Source: Sulfuricurvum sp. (GTDB lineage Bacteria > Campylobacterota > Campylobacteria > Campylobacterales > Sulfurimonadaceae). Taken from it: a DNA stretch of 64,000 bases. Shown here in pieces: positions 26,969 through 35,868 of this stretch. The DNA is taken from the NCBI RefSeq assembly GCF_023229695.1, contig NZ_JALNYS010000014.1, forward strand, positions 1-64,000, given 5' to 3'. The translations under genes were made by a program, and so were the position numbers. Under the pieces are notes generated by a model that made no database searches, was not told where the DNA came from, and saw only the letters and a program-made list of their open reading frames with translations. Positions within the stretch are counted from its first letter, which is position 1, and each line of letters begins with the position of its first letter.

Positions 26969-27038
26969 ATTAATCCTTTGATTGTGTATTAAAAAAATGT
27001 ACTTATTCTACAGTGCATCATCTAAAAAAATGTAATAG

Positions 27039-28874
27039 TCATGACAACTCTTCAAGTTTTTCCTCGTATTCGGCTTCGATCCGCGTGATCTCGTCACTCG
27101 CGATTTCGAGCCTCTCGAACAGCTCTTCAATCATTTTCTCATCCTCGCCGACCTGCTTGGAGAGTTCGAGGAGCTTGGAGGTCTCCCCCTGATTCGAATA
27201 GGTCGTTAGGAGTTCATGGGAGGTTTTGAGTTTCTCTTCGAGCTTCATGATCGTACTCTCGCAATAATCCGCCTCTTTTTTCAGCGGGCTGAGGAGTTTG
27301 GAACGCTCCTGAATCAATGCGGCACGTTGTTGTTTGTTCTCTTTTTTATTGACGTTTTGGGTCACTTTGGCAGGTTTGGGGGCGTCGGTGATCTCTTCAT
27401 CCCATCCGATTTTATCCAAGAATTCGTCGTAGTTGCCGTCGAAAAATTCCGCATTACCTTCGCGAAAGATGATGAGCTGGTCGGCGAGTTCGCGGAGCAG
27501 CATTTCGGAGTGGGTGACGAGGACGACGGAGCCCTCAAACCGCTTTAGCGCGTCGCAGAGCGAATCGATCGACTGCATATCGAGGTGGTTGGTCGGCTCA
27601 TCGAGGAAGAGGAGGTTGGCGGGGGTGGCGATGATTTTCCCCAGCATAACGCGGCTGCGTTCTCCCCCTGAGAGGATGGAGATCTTTTTGTCGGCATCGT
27701 CGCCGCTGAACATCATCGTTCCGCAGATACCGCGAATGCGGACGTTGGGGAGGGTGTTGTCGGCGCTTTGGATTTCGTCGGTGATCGTGCGGTTTTTGTC
27801 GAGGCGGTCGATGTTGGTCTGGCCGAAATGGGCGATGGCGGTGGAGGGGTGAGCGGTGATCTCTCCATTGGGTGTCAAAACTCCGGCGAGGGTGTTGAGC
27901 AATGTCGATTTCCCTTTGCCGTTTTTACCGATGATGGCGAGGCACTTTTTCGCCTCCAGTGCAAAGGAGAGGTTTTTAAATAATAGCTCATCCGGGGTGT
28001 ATCCGAAGGAGAGATCTTTGACCTGCATGATCACTTTTGCGGGGATAGGCTTATAGGAGAACGAAAACGAGAGATCTTTTTCACCCTCCAGTGACTCCAT
28101 GACCCCCATCTTGTCCAGCTCTTTTTGTTTGGATTGGGCGAGTGTCGCGGTGGAAGCGCGGGCTTTGTTGCGGGCGACAAAATCCTCTAACTCGGCACGC
28201 TTTTTATCGTGGTTGATTTTGGTTTTCTCATACAGCTCATCTTCGCCCGCCATCATCTCGTAATATTTATGGCTGTTCCCTTTGATGATACTGACACAGC
28301 GGCGGCGAAGTCCCATCGTGTGGGTCGTGACCGAATCCATAAAATCGCGGTCGTGGGTGATGAGGATCACTTCCCCCTCGAAACTGCGGATAAAGCTTGC
28401 AAGCCACCGGAGCGAGACGATGTCGAGGTAGTTGGTCGGCTCATCGAGCAGCAGGAGGTTGGGTTCGGTGACAAGGAGTTTGACGAGGTTGAGACGGATC
28501 TGGTACCCCCCCGAAAAGCTCAGCGGGTCACGGTCCAGATCCTCCTGGGTAAATCCGAGGCCGAAAAGGATTTTTTCGACGCGGTAGACTTCGTGCTCCA
28601 TATCGCCCTCTAGAACCGATGCACACTCTTCCCGGACGGTTTTATGGGTAAAATGGAGGTGTTGTCGGAGGGTGCCGATCCGGTAGTTTTTGGGGAGGAT
28701 CACTTCGCCGCCCTCATAAGGCTCTTCGCCGAGGATGATTTTAAAGAGGGTCGATTTCCCCGTGCCGTTGCGCCCGACGAAGCCCACTTTGTTCCCCGCG
28801 TTCAGTTTTAGCGAGAGGTTGTCGAACAAGACGCGCGTTCCGTAGCTTTTGGTGAGGTTGTTGATCTGAATCAT
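27039..28874 (-). CDS. ABC-F family ATPase (ribosome-associated)
   Basis: A 611-residue protein with two ABC domains and no membrane segment. The P-loops are GRNGTGKST (first half) and GKNGKGKST (second), with signatures LSFSGGYQIRLNL and LSGGERSRVMLGK. The inter-domain linker is present (KTKINHDKKRAELEDFVARNKARA). A long coiled C-terminal extension (KKENKQQRAALIQERSKLLSPLKKEADYCES) is Uup/YheS-like. ABC-F proteins act on the ribosomal E site. Resistance cannot be inferred from this sequence. Confidence 0.92.
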   Translation of the reverse strand: MIQINNLTKSYGTRVLFDNLSLKLNAGNKVGFVGRNGTGKSTLFKIILGEEPYEGGEVILPKNYRIGTLRQHLHFTHKTVREECASVLEGDMEHEVYRVEKILFGLGFTQEDLDRDPLSFSGGYQIRLNLVKLLVTEPNLLLLDEPTNYLDIVSLRWLASFIRSFEGEVILITHDRDFMDSVTTHTMGLRRRCVSIIKGNSHKYYEMMAGEDELYEKTKINHDKKRAELEDFVARNKARASTATLAQSKQKELDKMGVMESLEGEKDLSFSFSYKPIPAKVIMQVKDLSFGYTPDELLFKNLSFALEAKKCLAIIGKNGKGKSTLLNTLAGVLTPNGEITAHPSTAIAHFGQTNIDRLDKNRTITDEIQSADNTLPNVRIRGICGTMMFSGDDADKKISILSGGERSRVMLGKIIATPANLLFLDEPTNHLDMQSIDSLCDALKRFEGSVVLVTHSEMLLRELADQLIIFREGNAEFFDGNYDEFLDKIGWDEEITDAPKPAKVTQNVNKKENKQQRAALIQERSKLLSPLKKEADYCESTIMKLEEKLKTSHELLTTYSNQGETSKLLELSKQVGEDEKMIEELFERLEIASDEITRIEAEYEEKLEELS

Positions 28875-28899
28875 TTTGGTTCTTTTATTTATTTTCTTT

Positions 28900-28990
28900 G
28901 TTATTCCCGCGAAGGCGGGCGAAGTGCCCTTTAGGGTGAATCCAGCTTTCGCTTGGGGATGGATCCACGGGTCAAGCCCGAGGATGACGA
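28900..28990. repeat. Family B inverted-end repeat, copy 3
   Basis: It begins GTTATTCCCG and ends GAGGATGACG, matching the ends of the 6081-6153 copy. An additional arm (AAGCGGGC-like) is inserted. It fills the gap between the ABC-F start and the DHH stop. Confidence 0.65.
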
Positions 28991-28994
28991 TAGA

Positions 28995-30071
28995 TTATTC
29001 CTCTATTTTATGAGAAAGTTTTCCCGGCATCGCCTCTTTGTTGGCGAGGAGATCTTCGATTTGACGTTTCACCTTATCGTAGCGGAATTGCTCTTTGAAC
29101 CCGTTGATCCGTCCGCCGGCGGCGTTGGGATGACCGCCCCCTCCGACCCATTCGCCTGCCATGAGAGCCACATCGACCTGATTGTGTCCGCGTATGCTCA
29201 ACGTCCCTCGGGTGCCGACATCAATGATAAAATCGAAATCGGGGAATGCGGTGACAAAACCGTTTCCGATAATCGAGGTATTTCCCAATCCGTAGCTCAA
29301 AAAGCCGCGCCATCCTTTGTAATAGATCGTCATCTCGCTACGTTTGGTCCCCAGCAATGCGACGATGTATTTGGTCGAGAGATTATCGAGGGTATTGTCG
29401 GCATCGTCTTTGAAAAAATCTTTTTTCATTGTATGAAGGGCCTCGTCAAGGAGGATATTGGCGTTGGGGAGATCGCGCATCTGTGCCGCTTGTTCGAGCA
29501 TGGCGAGCTTGTAGGTGCGGTCTTCATCGCCGAACATGACACGGCTGAGCTCTTTGGCATCACTGATGAGACGCATACACACTTTGCCGTATTCGAAATC
29601 CTCTTCTTCGTCCTGATGCCACAGATCGACGGCATTGACCACTTTGACAAACGGCTCCAGCCATCCTCCCGCCTGAAGGCCGTAGTGTTCGAGTGCGTAC
29701 TCGTAGACGATTTTCGTTGCGCATCGCTGGGTATCGAGAAAATACCACGGATATTGGGCTGCGGTATCTTTTCCGCTGCCGTGGTGGTCGAGGAGGGTGA
29801 TGGTGAGGCTCCATCCGTTTTCGTTGAGGCGGTTGACTTCGTTATTGAGCCATTTGGCCTCTTCGGGATAGAGATTGAGGTCACTGATGAGGATCGTAGC
29901 CGTCTGTTTTGTTTTTTTGATTGTCTCGATAATTTGTTCGAGGCGGTCCATCACTTCGGCACCGTAGTTGGCGTTGAAGCTGATCATCGTGTGGGGAGTC
30001 TGGGCCATGACAAGCTGGCAGCTGTAGCCGTCAAGATCGATATGGGAGAGGTGGTAGATGGTTTTTGTCAT
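28995..30071 (-). CDS. DHH/DHHA1 family phosphoesterase
   Basis: A 358-residue enzyme of the DHH family. The N-terminal domain has HIDLDGYSC (metal ligands), ISDLNLYPEE, and LLDHHGSGKD with the DHH motif. The C-terminal GGGHPNAAGGRI is the DHHA1 substrate site. Relatives include oligoribonuclease/NrnA and c-di-nucleotide phosphodiesterases. Given the c-di-GMP enzymes elsewhere in the window a role in final dinucleotide breakdown is possible, but it is not shown. It lies between a family B and a family D repeat. Confidence 0.88.
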   Translation of the reverse strand: MTKTIYHLSHIDLDGYSCQLVMAQTPHTMISFNANYGAEVMDRLEQIIETIKKTKQTATILISDLNLYPEEAKWLNNEVNRLNENGWSLTITLLDHHGSGKDTAAQYPWYFLDTQRCATKIVYEYALEHYGLQAGGWLEPFVKVVNAVDLWHQDEEEDFEYGKVCMRLISDAKELSRVMFGDEDRTYKLAMLEQAAQMRDLPNANILLDEALHTMKKDFFKDDADNTLDNLSTKYIVALLGTKRSEMTIYYKGWRGFLSYGLGNTSIIGNGFVTAFPDFDFIIDVGTRGTLSIRGHNQVDVALMAGEWVGGGGHPNAAGGRINGFKEQFRYDKVKRQIEDLLANKEAMPGKLSHKIEE

Positions 30072-30103
30072 TTAATGATGTTCCTTTTTAGATAACAAGA
30101 TTC

Positions 30104-30127
30104 AAAATTTCTGCCCCCTCAGGGGCA
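30104..30127 (-). terminator. terminator after flhA, part of a family D repeat
   Basis: On the minus strand TGCCCC, a TGAG loop and GGGGCA form a stem, followed by an AAATTTT tract. This is a plausible Rho-independent terminator for flhA. Confidence 0.6.
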
Positions 30128-30180
30128 AGCTTCAGTGCCATAGCGGCAAGCGTAGCCAGCGGGATTTTATTCCTCTGGCG
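30113..30180 (-). repeat. Family D hairpin repeat, copy 1
   Basis: On the minus strand it starts CGCCAGAGGAAT directly after the flhA stop codon and goes through GGCTACGC, GCCGCTATGGCACTG and the TGCCCC hairpin. The copy after rpsO (33315-33389) has the same order of modules. Confidence 0.7.
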
Positions 30181-32364
30181 TTATCCCAAACTAATAGACC
30201 CGAGCACTTCAAATTTTGCTCCGGAATCAATTTCGGCGTGAGAGAGGGTGGCGATATCAAGACTGAACCGTTCATAGATTTCAGCCAACGGGCGGCGGAG
30301 TTTTGGGTCAACAATAACGACGATCGGAGATATCCCTTTCTGGAGGAGTTCGCTTGCTTTTTGACTGGTTGCCTGGATCAGACTGTTGATCTCTCCGACA
30401 TTAAGCATGAGCTGCCGGGTTCCATCCCGTTCGCTTGATTTTTCCAGCAGTTTTTGTTCACTCATCGCATCAAACGTCAGCAGTTTGATCACCCCGTCAG
30501 GACTGGTATAGGCCTGTGTAATAATGCGGGAGAGTTTGGCACGGACGTGTTCGGTGATGGTGTCGACGCTTTTGGTGTATTCAGCGACGTCGGCGATCGT
30601 CTCTAGAATCGTAATCATATCTTTCAGCGGGACACGCTCATGCAACAGTGCTTTAAGAACCCGCTGGATAAGGCCGATATTGGCCATTCGAAGAAGATCG
30701 TCCACCACGACGGGGTAGTCGTTTTTGATTTTCTCGATCAGTGATTGGGTCTCTTGACGGGTAAGAAGCTCTTCGGCATATTTTTTCACCAGTTCGCTCA
30801 TGTGCGTCGAGATAACGGTAGCCGGGTCAACGACGGTATAGCCGTTCATAATCGCGTCTTCTTTGATACTGGGGTCAATCCAGTAGGCATCCAGTCCGAA
30901 GGCCGGTTCTTTGGTCGCTTCCCCCTCGATCTCCGCCATCGCCATACCGCTGTCCATAGCGAGAAATCGGTCCGGCTGGATGATGCCGTCTCCGATATTG
31001 ACCCCTTTGAGGAGGATTTCGTACTGATTCGGTTTGAGGTGGAGATTGTCGCGGATACGTACCTGCGGCATCAGAAACCCGAAATCGGAAGCGATTTTAC
31101 GCCGCATTGAGCGGATACGCTCCAGCAGGTCCCCCCCCTGATTCGTATCGGCGAGACGGATGAGCTGATAGCCCAGAGTGAGTTCGAGCATCTCGATTTT
31201 GAGGATGTCTTCGAGGGCGGCTTCCTCCTCTTTGGCGATCTCTTCGTTGCTTTTTTTACGAGGCGCGGCAGGAACGCTCCCCTCGGCCCCTGCACCGGCT
31301 GCTCCGGCAGCTGCCGGTGTAGCCCCTTTTTTGGGTGCGGTGGAGAGGAGAAGATCCCCTTTTTCGTATTTGTAGAGGGCGTAGCCCAAGCCGGCAAAAA
31401 TCAGCCCCACAAATCCCATGGAGAGGGTCGGAAGACCCGGAACGGCAGCGAAAAGGATCATGATAAAACCGACGATCATCATCACTTTCGCATTTCCCAT
31501 CAGCTGGTTGATACTTCCCTCGGCAAAATTGCCCGAATCATTCGAACCGCGGGTGATCATGATACCGGTAGCGGTCGAGATAATCAGAGCGGGGATCTGG
31601 GAGACCAGACCGTCCCCGATGGTCAGAATGGTAAACGTTTGAGCACTCGTAGAGACGTCGAGATCAAACTGGAAAACCCCGATCAAAAATCCGCCGATAA
31701 TATTGATCATCGTAATGATGATCCCGGCAATCGCATCCCCTTTGATAAATTTACTCGATCCGTCCATCGCCCCGTAAAAACTGGCATCCTGCAAGATTTC
31801 GGCACGCCGTATTTTTGCCTCTTTTTCATCGATGAGACCGCTGTTGAGATCGGCATCGATTGCCATCTGTTTTCCGGGCATCGCATCGAGGGTGAAGCGG
31901 GCCGCTACCTCTGCGACCCTTCCGGATCCTTTGGTAATAACCATAAAGTTGATCAATACTAAGATGACAAAGACAATCACACCGATAACGTAATTTCCCC
32001 CGACGACGAAGTTTCCGAAACTCGTAATGATGTCACTGACCGCTTCGGGCCCCTCATGCCCGTGACTGAGAATCATCCGTGTCGTGGCAATATTCAAGGA
32101 GAGACGAAAGAGGGTAATAATCAGCAGCAATGTCGGAAAGGTGGTCAGATCGGTCGGTTTGGGAATATAAAGGGAGATCAATAAAATCAAGACCGAAATG
32201 GCGATAACGACGGCAAGGAGCAGGTCGAGCATCGCACTCGGCAGGGGGACGATGATGATCGCCAAAATGGCCATAACAAAAAAGACGACGCTTAAATCAC
32301 GAGAGGCAAATATAATGCCTAAAAGATTCTTTACGCCCGGGGTTTTGTCTTTTGCTTTTGCCAA
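30181..32364 (-). CDS. flhA: flagellar export apparatus protein FlhA
   Basis: A 727-residue FHIPEP family protein. About eight helices lie in residues 20-330, with the FHIPEP signature region (TTFPTLLLIITLFRLSLNIATTRMIL). The cytoplasmic FlhA-C domain covers roughly residues 365-727. The linker has an Ala/Gly/Pro-rich stretch (GATPAAAGAAGAGAEG), which is longer than usual. It forms the nonameric gate of the flagellar secretion system. It is downstream of the Rrf2 gene by a few bases, so they may share a transcript. Confidence 0.95.
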   Translation of the reverse strand: MAKAKDKTPGVKNLLGIIFASRDLSVVFFVMAILAIIIVPLPSAMLDLLLAVVIAISVLILLISLYIPKPTDLTTFPTLLLIITLFRLSLNIATTRMILSHGHEGPEAVSDIITSFGNFVVGGNYVIGVIVFVILVLINFMVITKGSGRVAEVAARFTLDAMPGKQMAIDADLNSGLIDEKEAKIRRAEILQDASFYGAMDGSSKFIKGDAIAGIIITMINIIGGFLIGVFQFDLDVSTSAQTFTILTIGDGLVSQIPALIISTATGIMITRGSNDSGNFAEGSINQLMGNAKVMMIVGFIMILFAAVPGLPTLSMGFVGLIFAGLGYALYKYEKGDLLLSTAPKKGATPAAAGAAGAGAEGSVPAAPRKKSNEEIAKEEEAALEDILKIEMLELTLGYQLIRLADTNQGGDLLERIRSMRRKIASDFGFLMPQVRIRDNLHLKPNQYEILLKGVNIGDGIIQPDRFLAMDSGMAMAEIEGEATKEPAFGLDAYWIDPSIKEDAIMNGYTVVDPATVISTHMSELVKKYAEELLTRQETQSLIEKIKNDYPVVVDDLLRMANIGLIQRVLKALLHERVPLKDMITILETIADVAEYTKSVDTITEHVRAKLSRIITQAYTSPDGVIKLLTFDAMSEQKLLEKSSERDGTRQLMLNVGEINSLIQATSQKASELLQKGISPIVVIVDPKLRRPLAEIYERFSLDIATLSHAEIDSGAKFEVLGSISLG

Positions 32365-32367
32365 CGG

Positions 32368-32772
32368 TTACTCTTCTAAAATGGCTTCAAGGGTTAAAAT
32401 TCCTAAAAAAGCATCCACTTTTCCCTGAAGGCGGTTGAGAAACGGCCATAAACCGCAGGTAGGTGCTTTGTTAGAGGGGCAATCTTCTTGGGAGGGGGAG
32501 CAGTTAAAAACCGCCGGGCTTTTCCCCTCCGCCGCTTCCATCACTTCGAGTACGGTGATCTCACTGCTTTTGCGCGCCAGTTCAAATCCGCCGTTCACCC
32601 CTTTGTAGGAGTTTAAAATCCCTTTTCGGGCAAGCGACTGAAGAATTTTGGCCAAAAAACTTTTTGAGATATCGAGTTCGCGGGAGAGGGTATCGGCATC
32701 CATTGCACGATCCGCTTTTGCCAAGACGATCAGCGATAATAATGCGTACTCGCTCGCTTTGGTCATTAGCAT
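32368..32772 (-). CDS. Rrf2 family regulator with a cysteine cluster
   Basis: About 134 residues. The winged helix (ASEYALLSLIVLAKADRAMDADTLSRELDISKSFLAKILQSLARKGIL) is the Rrf2 DNA-binding domain. Three cysteines follow in C-x6-C-x7-C spacing (NCSPSQEDCPSNKAPTC), as in IscR- and NsrR-type [2Fe-2S] regulators. It probably senses iron-sulfur status, oxygen or nitric oxide. The start is taken at 32772, five bases after AAGGA. It precedes flhA by three bases, which would link flagellar synthesis to redox sensing if co-transcribed. Confidence 0.85.
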   Translation of the reverse strand: MLMTKASEYALLSLIVLAKADRAMDADTLSRELDISKSFLAKILQSLARKGILNSYKGVNGGFELARKSSEITVLEVMEAAEGKSPAVFNCSPSQEDCPSNKAPTCGLWPFLNRLQGKVDAFLGILTLEAILEE

Positions 32773-32802
32773 CGGCATCCTTGATAATTATTTTTTTTGA
32801 TG

Positions 32803-32852
32803 TGCCGCCCGTGCGGCATCGGAAGTTTGCCTCGGCAAGAGGCAGAAAATAG
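32803..32852. repeat. Family D repeat, short copy 2
   Basis: Two stems, TGCCGC/GCGGCA (32803-32818) and TGCCTC/GAGGCA (32828-32844), share modules with the two longer copies. It lies between the divergent rrf2 and rpsO genes. Confidence 0.55.
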
Positions 32853-32950
32853 CGTTATCGTATTTTCTTTCTTTATTTAGGGCAATTATAGCTAAAAAAA
32901 ATAAGAGGTTACTTTCGGAATTTTTTACCGCAAACGGGAAATTTATTCGC

Positions 32951-32956
32951 TATAAT
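32951..32956 (+). promoter_or_regulatory. -10 box of rpsO
   Basis: A perfect TATAAT within CGCTATAATTCC, 65 bases before the S15 start, in the same sequence setting as the yebC promoter (GCTATAATTCCG). Confidence 0.6.
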
Positions 32957-33020
32957 TCCGACCCTGCTTTATGAAGAATTGTCTTTATCGAGTAAATATC
33001 ATACCCATCAGGAGGCTACC

Positions 33021-33296
33021 ATGGCTTTAGATACGGCTAAAAAAGCACAGATTATTGAACAATACCAAAGAACTTCCGGTGATACCGGTTCAAGCGAAGT
33101 ACAAATCGCACTTCTCTCTACCCGCATCGCCGGTCTTACAGAGCACTTGAAAACATTCAAAAAAGACCACTCTTCACGTCTCGGTCTTTTGAAATTGGTT
33201 GGTCAGCGTCGTCGTTTGATGCGTTATTTGAAACGTACTAACCGCGAAAGCTACAACAAATTGGTTGCTGATCTCGGTATCCGCGACAATATCTAA
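33021..33296 (+). CDS. rpsO: 30S ribosomal protein S15
   Basis: A complete 91-residue S15: the DTGSSEVQIALLSTRIAGLTEHLKTFKKDHSSRLGLLKLVGQRRRLMRYLK core binds 16S rRNA helices 20-22. The start is the ATG at 33021, preceded by GGAGG at 33011-33015; the frame opens further upstream without a ribosome site. A TATAAT box lies upstream and a terminator hairpin downstream. It stands alone, as is common for rpsO. Confidence 0.98.
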   Translation: MALDTAKKAQIIEQYQRTSGDTGSSEVQIALLSTRIAGLTEHLKTFKKDHSSRLGLLKLVGQRRRLMRYLKRTNRESYNKLVADLGIRDNI

Positions 33297-33314
33297 GTAT
33301 TACTCTATTCAGAG

Positions 33315-33389
33315 CGCCAAAGGAATTCATCCCTTTGGCTTCGCTAGCCGCTACGGCACTGCATCTTGCCTCTTTCGAGGCAAATTTTC
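33315..33389 (+). repeat. Family D hairpin repeat, copy 3
   Basis: Hairpin GCCAAAGG/CCTTTGGC (33316-33339), then GCCGCTACGGCACTG, then TTGCCTC/GAGGCAA. The module order is the same as in the inverted copy after flhA. Confidence 0.7.
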
Positions 33390-33390
33390 T
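33366..33390 (+). terminator. rpsO terminator
   Basis: TTGCCTC, a TTTC loop, GAGGCAA and then ATTTTCT form a Rho-independent terminator within the family D repeat, about 70 bases after the S15 stop. Confidence 0.7.
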
Positions 33391-33448
33391 CATACAGTCA
33401 CTTCTTGAATCTTCGACAAATGTTTCAAAACTTCATTATAATAATCGC

Positions 33449-33790
33449 TCACGCATCGTGATGATAATGTTCCAATACCCGTTTGTACTCTTCATACACC
33501 TGTCGCGGTGTCAGTGAACCTGTATACATTTTGAGGATTTGGCGGGTAAAATCGAGCGGATACTCAATCGACAGACCTGCATTGCGTTTGTATACCGCAT
33601 CCAAGGTTTCGTACATCCCCTCGTAGACTTCCGGATCTTCGTGTTTGAGACGTTGAAGGTTCTCTTCGGCTTGGATGAGCGAAGCGTCGTTGAACTCTCC
33701 GCGTGTTTTGATCGTTTTACGTACCTCTACGTAATCTTTTAGACTTTTTCGATTCAGGATATAGTCGGTAAAGATTTCTATGAGTAACAT
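33449..33790 (-). CDS. small soluble protein of unknown function
   Basis: A 113-residue protein rich in charged and Tyr residues, predicted mostly helical (YEGMYETLDAVYKRNAGLSIEYPLDFTRQILKMYTGSLTPRQVYEEYKRVLEHYHH), with no membrane segment. AAGGAG lies six bases before the ATG. No family recognised. It is downstream of the EAL-HDOD gene by about 100 bases on the same strand and could be its companion. Confidence 0.65.
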   Translation of the reverse strand: MLLIEIFTDYILNRKSLKDYVEVRKTIKTRGEFNDASLIQAEENLQRLKHEDPEVYEGMYETLDAVYKRNAGLSIEYPLDFTRQILKMYTGSLTPRQVYEEYKRVLEHYHHDA

Positions 33791-33892
33791 GGTTTCTCCT
33801 TATGTGTCCATTGAAACCATTCTACTCTTCAACCGTAGCAATAGTGTAGCAAGCGTATCATCGAAACTTTTTTCTTGTTTCTAGCACGGTAA

Positions 33893-35107
33893 TCATATTT
33901 TGTTTTTATCGATCTCTATTCCGCCGCATTCAAGGGTATTGACCAGATCGGAAGTGTAGAGTTTGTCAAAATTGGCGAGCATGATTTTTCTGAGGTACTC
34001 TTTTTCCGCCTGTTCCGCCCGCATCAAGCTCCCCGCAAAGATCCCTTTTTTCTCCAGAACCAGCGAAGTGATGTCGCTGTCCATGTGGATGTGATGCATT
34101 AGCTCTTTGATATTGGTTTCAAAAATGGACCCCAGGAGGGAAAACATTCCGGCCAAATAGGCTTTTTCCTTATTTCTAGGGGATGCTTCGGCTTCCATCC
34201 TTTCGGCCCTTTTAATCGCAAGTTCAAGCAGGGTTTTCGACGCCGGATTTCGTGAAAGTTCCGAGTACAGATAAACCAAAAGCCAACGGAGAAGTTTTTG
34301 TCTCCCCATCAGGTTGATCACTTGGGTCAGCGATTCGACTTTGATATTGAGCTTTTCGGAGTTATTGAAAAACTGGATGAGTTTGAACGAGAGATCGGCC
34401 TGTTTTTTTAAAAAGAGTTCAAGCTGTTCATTGGCAGTATTGTCCTCTTTGATAATCTTGATGAGTTGAAGAATGACAAACTGAGCGGCCTCTTTCGGCC
34501 CGACGATCTCGATCACTTCAGGCCGGTCGAGATAGTATCCCTGAAACCAGTGAAACCCGAGTTCCTGACACCGCTTATAATCTTCATTCGTTTCGATATT
34601 CTGGGCTAAGAGCCGGATACGGGTCCCTTTGAATTTTTTCACCACTTTTTCGAGATTCTCAGGGAGGGAGAGGGCAATATCCATCTTGATAATGTCGATA
34701 AAATTAAACAGCCGTCTGAATTTATGGAGCATCTGAGCACTGGAATCAAAACGCTCCAGTGAGAGCATGAACCCCCTTTTTTTATACTGGATGATTTTAT
34801 TGATGATGTTGTCATCGAGTTTGATGTTCTCGTGGATATTGAGGACAAACCGATCCTTGTCAAGGACATCGAGAATCCCTTTGGTGATGGTCGATTCATC
34901 GATGTTTACAAAACCGAGACTGTTTCTCCCCAGCAGCCTGTCAAGCTCCGGACTGGTGATGGAACTCATGATCAGCTGCGATGTCCCTTTGACACTGTCA
35001 ATCAGCCCGGTCTCTTTGTCATAACCGTCCTTAAATAGGAGCTCATAGGCAAAAACTTCGTTTTTTTGGTTAAAAATTTTTTGTTTTGAGAGGCGTATAA
35101 TATTCAT
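33893..35107 (-). CDS. EAL-HDOD signalling protein, likely without c-di-GMP hydrolysis
   Basis: About 404 residues of the YuxH/CdgJ type. The N-terminal 200 residues follow an EAL fold, but the motif reads YELLFK and the DDFG-like loop is LERFDSS, so the metal and catalytic residues are lost and hydrolysis is unlikely. The C-terminal HDOD domain (about 210-400) has LIKLIQFFNNSE- and LMGRQKLLRWLLVYLYSE-type segments. The start at 35107 follows AAGGAA at good spacing. It probably acts as a protein interaction hub in motility or surface regulation. Confidence 0.85.
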   Translation of the reverse strand: MNIIRLSKQKIFNQKNEVFAYELLFKDGYDKETGLIDSVKGTSQLIMSSITSPELDRLLGRNSLGFVNIDESTITKGILDVLDKDRFVLNIHENIKLDDNIINKIIQYKKRGFMLSLERFDSSAQMLHKFRRLFNFIDIIKMDIALSLPENLEKVVKKFKGTRIRLLAQNIETNEDYKRCQELGFHWFQGYYLDRPEVIEIVGPKEAAQFVILQLIKIIKEDNTANEQLELFLKKQADLSFKLIQFFNNSEKLNIKVESLTQVINLMGRQKLLRWLLVYLYSELSRNPASKTLLELAIKRAERMEAEASPRNKEKAYLAGMFSLLGSIFETNIKELMHHIHMDSDITSLVLEKKGIFAGSLMRAEQAEKEYLRKIMLANFDKLYTSDLVNTLECGGIEIDKNKI

Positions 35108-35148
35108 CGTCAATTCCTTAGGCAGTTTGCGTGTGTGGGGAAATAAAC

Positions 35149-35868
35149 TTATACCCCGAAAATCTTCTTCGCCCGCTCTAAATCTTCCACCGTATCGATC
35201 CCAAACCCGCTACTCGCTACTTTGACCATCGAGATTTTTTTGCCGTGATAGAGGGCGCGGAGCTGTTCGAGTTTTTCGATGTCTTCCAGCGGTGCTTCGC
35301 CGAGGGCGCAGAAATCGTGGAGCGATTTTTTGGTAAAGCCATAAATCCCGATATGGCCGAAATAGTTCGCCTCTCCGCTGCGGTTGAACGGGATAGGAGA
35401 GCGGGAGAAATAGATCGCGTTGTGATCTGCATCGGTGATGACCTTGACGAGGTTCGGATCTTGCGCCGATTCGGTATTGATTGCGTTGTAACAGCTTCCC
35501 ATGATGAACGGAGCATTTTGTGCTTTGAGGGCGTTGAGACGTTCGATCAGGAGTTCGAGTACTTCCGTTTCGATAAACGGCTCATCGGCTTGGACGTTGA
35601 TGATCAGCTCATCATCGGGGATGTCGAGGATTTGGGCGCATTCGTTGATCCGGTCGGTTCCGCTTTTGTGGGTAGTAGAGGTGAGACGCGCTTCGACACC
35701 GTGAGCGGCGCAGATGTCGAGGATTTTTTCATCGTCACACGCGACGACGACACGGTCGATGGAGGCGACCCGTTTGGCAGTACGGATCACCATCGGCAAA
35801 CCGCCGATATCGGCGAGCACTTTTTCAGGAAAGCGGGTGGAGGCGAGACGGGCAGGGATGATAATCAT
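35149..35868 (-). CDS. kdsB: 3-deoxy-manno-octulosonate cytidylyltransferase
   Basis: A full-length 239-residue KdsB that activates KDO with CTP for lipopolysaccharide inner-core synthesis in the cytoplasm. The signature N-terminus IIPARLASTRFPEKVLADIGG, HKSGTDRINECA, INVQADEPFIE and YFSRSPIPF are all present. The enzyme is essential in most Gram-negative bacteria. It is 36 bases from the EAL-HDOD gene on the same strand. Confidence 0.96.
   Translation of the reverse strand: MIIIPARLASTRFPEKVLADIGGLPMVIRTAKRVASIDRVVVACDDEKILDICAAHGVEARLTSTTHKSGTDRINECAQILDIPDDELIINVQADEPFIETEVLELLIERLNALKAQNAPFIMGSCYNAINTESAQDPNLVKVITDADHNAIYFSRSPIPFNRSGEANYFGHIGIYGFTKKSLHDFCALGEAPLEDIEKLEQLRALYHGKKISMVKVASSGFGIDTVEDLERAKKIFGV

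Noticed and set aside
28953..30095. long plus-strand open frame of 380 residues
   Set aside because: It is antisense to the DHH phosphoesterase, whose motifs are clear on the other strand, and its translation has no domain.
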